Of a DNA stretch of 52,081 nt, positions 50,070-52,081 are shown piece after piece. The number at the start of each line of letters is the position of its first letter. The stretch's first letter is position 1. Origin of the DNA: an uncultured bacterium (GTDB lineage: Bacteria > Cyanobacteriota > Vampirovibrionia > Gastranaerophilales > Gastranaerophilaceae). The stretch spans positions 1 through 52,081 of the forward strand of contig CAIPUE010000041.1 in assembly GCA_903868125.1 (NCBI GenBank). The letters run 5' to 3'. Under the pieces are notes generated by a model. It saw only the letters and a program-made list of their open reading frames with translations. It had not been told where the DNA came from and ran no database searches. A program made the position numbers and the translations under genes.

Positions 50070-51706
50070 TTTCGCAGTTGTCTTTTTTCTGTCGGGGTCA
50101 ACAAATTGAAATCAATCAATTTTTCCTCAAAACACATCTTAGAAAAAGATTTTATGATTAATTTTTCGTTTTCTTCCGCCAGATAACATGAATTTTCGAG
50201 CCTGACCCCGCCGAAAGTCTTTTTATAAAGCCCGGGCTCAATTGTGAAACACATATTTGGCTGTAGAGGCGTTTTCGCCGTAGGCTAAAACGCCAGACTT
50301 GGGGGAGTTTCATGAACGCTTATTCCAATCCCATGCCCCAATGAGTGCGAAAACTCAAATCCTGAAGGTTTATGAGTGTTTAAAACTTTTCTTGCCGCCT
50401 TGTCAAGGGCGAAACCCGTTGTTTTTTTTGTTATTTTTTTATTGAATGCTTTTAAAAAGCCTTTCAGGACAATGGTATAAACTTTTTTTTGCATTTTAGA
50501 GGGCGTGCCCTTGACAAAAACTCTCGTGCAATCAGTGGCGTAGCCACCTTCATAATAAGCCCCGCAATCAATCAACACAAGCGAGCCGTCCTGTAAAATC
50601 TCTGTTTTTGAACTCTTTGAATAGTGAGCGAGTGCAGAATTTTTGTCTTTCGCCACAATCGGTTTAAAACTGAGAGATTTTGCCCCGAATGTAAGAAAGT
50701 TTTCTTTCAGATTTTGGGCAATGTCGTATTCAGAAATCTTATCGTTTTGTTCAATAAATTTTCTTGTTGCGCTGAGTGCTTCATCGGTTTTTTTAAAACA
50801 TTTTTTGTAATGTTCAATTTCGGAAGGTGTCTTAAGCGATTTCATTGTTTTGAGTTTATTTTCCGGCAGAAATGAGGTTTTTTCGCCCAAAATCCCGTAA
50901 TCATAAGCGTTTATTGAAGTTTTATCAATAAAAATCTGATTAACAACTTTTAAATGTTTGATATATTTTTCAAAATCTTTTAGTTTTAAAACCTCAAAAT
51001 TTTTGCCTATGTTTTTGACGGAACCGCTTGAAAATAAAACGGCAAAATCCTTTTTTACAATGCATTTAGCTTCTATTTTTGAAGAATATTCAGTCGAAAA
51101 ATCTCTCAAATTGCAAAGATATGAAATTTCTTCCAAATTCGTGATTAAAATGGTTTGATTTTTGTTTAAGTTCTGAGAAATCAAACGTAATTTTTCATCG
51201 GCGCAAGTTCCTGTAATTTCCGTTTCAATTTGTTCTAGCTTATATTTTTTTTCAAAAGGTTTTCCAAGAGGTGCATTTATTAAATCCATTATAGGATCAG
51301 AATTCAGCAAACGAATTTCAACATTTTTTTTATCAAAAGCATTTTTCAAAATTTCATATCGCCCCTGAGAATTTTTTTTAGCTACCATTGCAAGAGTTTT
51401 ATTGGATTTGATTTTTTTTGTCAGCAGATGAGAGAGACTTTCCCCAAGTTTCATCCTAACAACCGTCGTTGAATTTTTATCAATTTCTAAATCCGCCTGC
51501 TCGTAGTATCTTCCATCCACAAAAAGAAAAATATTCTTTTGTGAAATAAGGGCATCACCCGTTGAGCCTGAAAAGTTCGTCAATAAAAATCTTGAATTTT
51601 CCCTCAAATCAGCATATTCCACCAAAAATTCGTTGGTCGAATTAACAAGCAGATAATCGAGGCGGTTATCTTTTAGAAATTGTCTGACTTCTTTAATTAA
51701 ATCCAT
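50066..51706 (-). pseudogene. M24 aminopeptidase (Xaa-Pro type), interrupted by in-frame TAG
   Basis: Two creatinase-like N-terminal domains (1-300) lead to the M24 catalytic domain. Metal ligands Asp in LVLIDCGAYY, Asp in ATDCTRVF and His in SHSLGHGIG are before a TAG at 50285-50287; the two Glu in CFTIEPG and GVRLENS come after it, in the same frame. Deleting the 30-base palindromic insertion gives HETPPSLQPNMCFTIEPG, a perfect M24 sequence. The first part (473 residues) alone cannot bind both metals. The downstream part has its own ATG (50254). The C-terminal end is also altered by a 73-bp element. TAG ends other genes here (5569, 45315), so recoding is unlikely. It begins directly after the parvulin stop. 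Confidence 0.88.
50267..50294. mobile_element. 28-bp palindromic insertion (with AG duplication)
   Basis: Arms GGCGTTTTCGCC (50268-50279) and GGCTAAAACGCC (50283-50294) with loop GTA; AG is present on both sides (50265-50266 and 50295-50296). Net insertion is 30 bases, ten codons, one of them TAG on the minus strand. The outer GGCGTTTTCGC agrees with the pabB palindrome. Confidence 0.8.
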
Positions 51707-51988
51707 TTATTGCTTGTCTGTTACCAAAATCAGGTGCCATCCAAAATTTGTTCTGACCGGTGCAGAAACTTCTCCGACATTCAAATCAAACGCAGCTTCT
51801 TCAAATTCGCCGACCATTTGACCTCTGCCGAAAAAACCTAAATCTCCCCCGTTGGCTGAAGAAGGGCAAAGAGAATGTTCAGCGGCAATGTCTTCAAACG
51901 CTGTACCTGATAAAATTTCTTCTTTTAAATTGATAGCTTCTTCTTCTGTTTCAACCAGAATATGGCTTGCCTTAACTTCTGTTGTCAT
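51707..51988 (-). CDS. Parvulin-type peptidyl-prolyl isomerase (single domain)
   Basis: The 93 residues hold one rotamase domain: KASHILVETEEEAINL, FEDIAAEHSLCPSSANGGDLGFFGRGQMVGEFEEAAF, then FGWHLILV. It catalyses proline cis/trans isomerisation in folding. No signal peptide is present, so it acts in the cytosol. The aminopeptidase gene begins directly after its stop; both concern proline-containing peptides, though this link is inference. Confidence 0.95.
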   Translation of the reverse strand: MTTEVKASHILVETEEEAINLKEEILSGTAFEDIAAEHSLCPSSANGGDLGFFGRGQMVGEFEEAAFDLNVGEVSAPVRTNFGWHLILVTDKQ

Positions 51989-52018
51989 CCTAAACTCCTT
52001 TGTTTAAATATTTCTCAT

Positions 52019-52056
52019 GAGATTGCGGAAAAATTAGGAATTTTTCTCGCAATCTC
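52019..52056. repeat. Hairpin at the right edge
   Basis: GAGATTGCG (52019-52027) pairs with CGCAATCTC (52048-52056), with a further AAAAATT/AATTTTT inside. TCTCGCAATCTC also occurs near 3811, so it is an interspersed motif. What follows to 52081 is cut by the window end. Confidence 0.6.
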
Positions 52057-52081
52057 CCTTGTCCGGCTCGCACCCATACCA

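Noticed and set aside
50066-51706. TAG as a sense codon (genetic-code change).
   Set aside because: Several intact genes end in TAG (for example 6367-6369 and 46617-46619), and the TAG here lies in an inserted palindrome.
52057-52081. CCCATACCA at the right edge as a tRNA 3' end.
   Set aside because: No T-arm or acceptor partner is visible before the edge.

Overview
The window reads as chromosomal DNA from an AT-rich, Gram-negative, fermentative anaerobe. Two MlaD/MCE proteins imply an outer membrane. An iron-dependent alcohol dehydrogenase, a thioredoxin reductase and a pair of hybrid-cluster-protein relatives suggest anaerobic metabolism. The mix of a DUF151 bifunctional nuclease, orphan NarL-type regulators, PilT, a TadE/TadG pair and many small orphan proteins with Asn/Gln-rich starts resembles the non-photosynthetic cyanobacterial relatives (Vampirovibrionia/Gastranaerophilales). 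That placement is inference from gene content; no marker gene here proves it. No rRNA, tRNA, CRISPR array, phage or complete IS was found.

Layout. 0.5-3.7 kb: a tandem pair of Hcp-fold proteins that have lost most metal ligands. 3.9-9.8 kb: uracil phosphoribosyltransferase, an MCE protein, a small possible RNA polymerase omega subunit, purine nucleoside phosphorylase and the folate genes pabB-pabC (fused) and pabA. 9.9-15.9 kb: orphan proteins around an alcohol dehydrogenase, gltX and a DHH phosphoesterase. 16-18.8 kb: efp-accB-accC, read leftward. 18.9-23.4 kb: rsgA, a sugar nucleotidyltransferase, and TadE/TadG, with TadG frameshifted. 23.5-28.4 kb: a YtxH/DUF948 operon, bifunctional nuclease, YibE/F, ruvB and era. 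28.6-31.6 kb: orphan membrane proteins, a tiny Trp-rich peptide gene with a near-consensus promoter, and RNA-like signals. 31.7-37.1 kb: pentapeptide protein, two response regulators, a TPR lipoprotein-like or secreted protein and a GAF/HD-GYP protein. 37.2-42.5 kb: glycosyltransferase, trxB, DUF721, ThiS-like, a lone LuxR domain, recO and pilT. 42.6-46.6 kb: gcvT, gcvH and gcvPA, interrupted by two inverted orphan paralogues. 46.8-52 kb: a secreted acidic protein, a second MCE protein, an rRNA methyltransferase, and a broken M24 aminopeptidase next to a parvulin.

The most unusual property of the window is its load of small non-coding repeats, several of which enter genes. They include 7- and 8-bp tandem repeats, hairpins whose stems differ but whose flanks are conserved, short elements with terminal inverted repeats, and palindromes. 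The M24 aminopeptidase has been hit twice: a 30-bp palindromic insertion puts an in-frame TAG between its metal ligands, and a 73-bp element with an 8-bp target duplication supplies a new stop. pabB carries a 35-bp perfect palindrome and a patch of tandem repeat. Two intergenic regions contain small RNA-like transcription units: a 24-codon peptide unit at 31.15-31.33 kb and a C/A-rich repeat unit at 40.33-40.43 kb. A block of about 50 bp is shared by the leaders of three unrelated genes (accC, the DUF151 nuclease and the nucleotidyltransferase).
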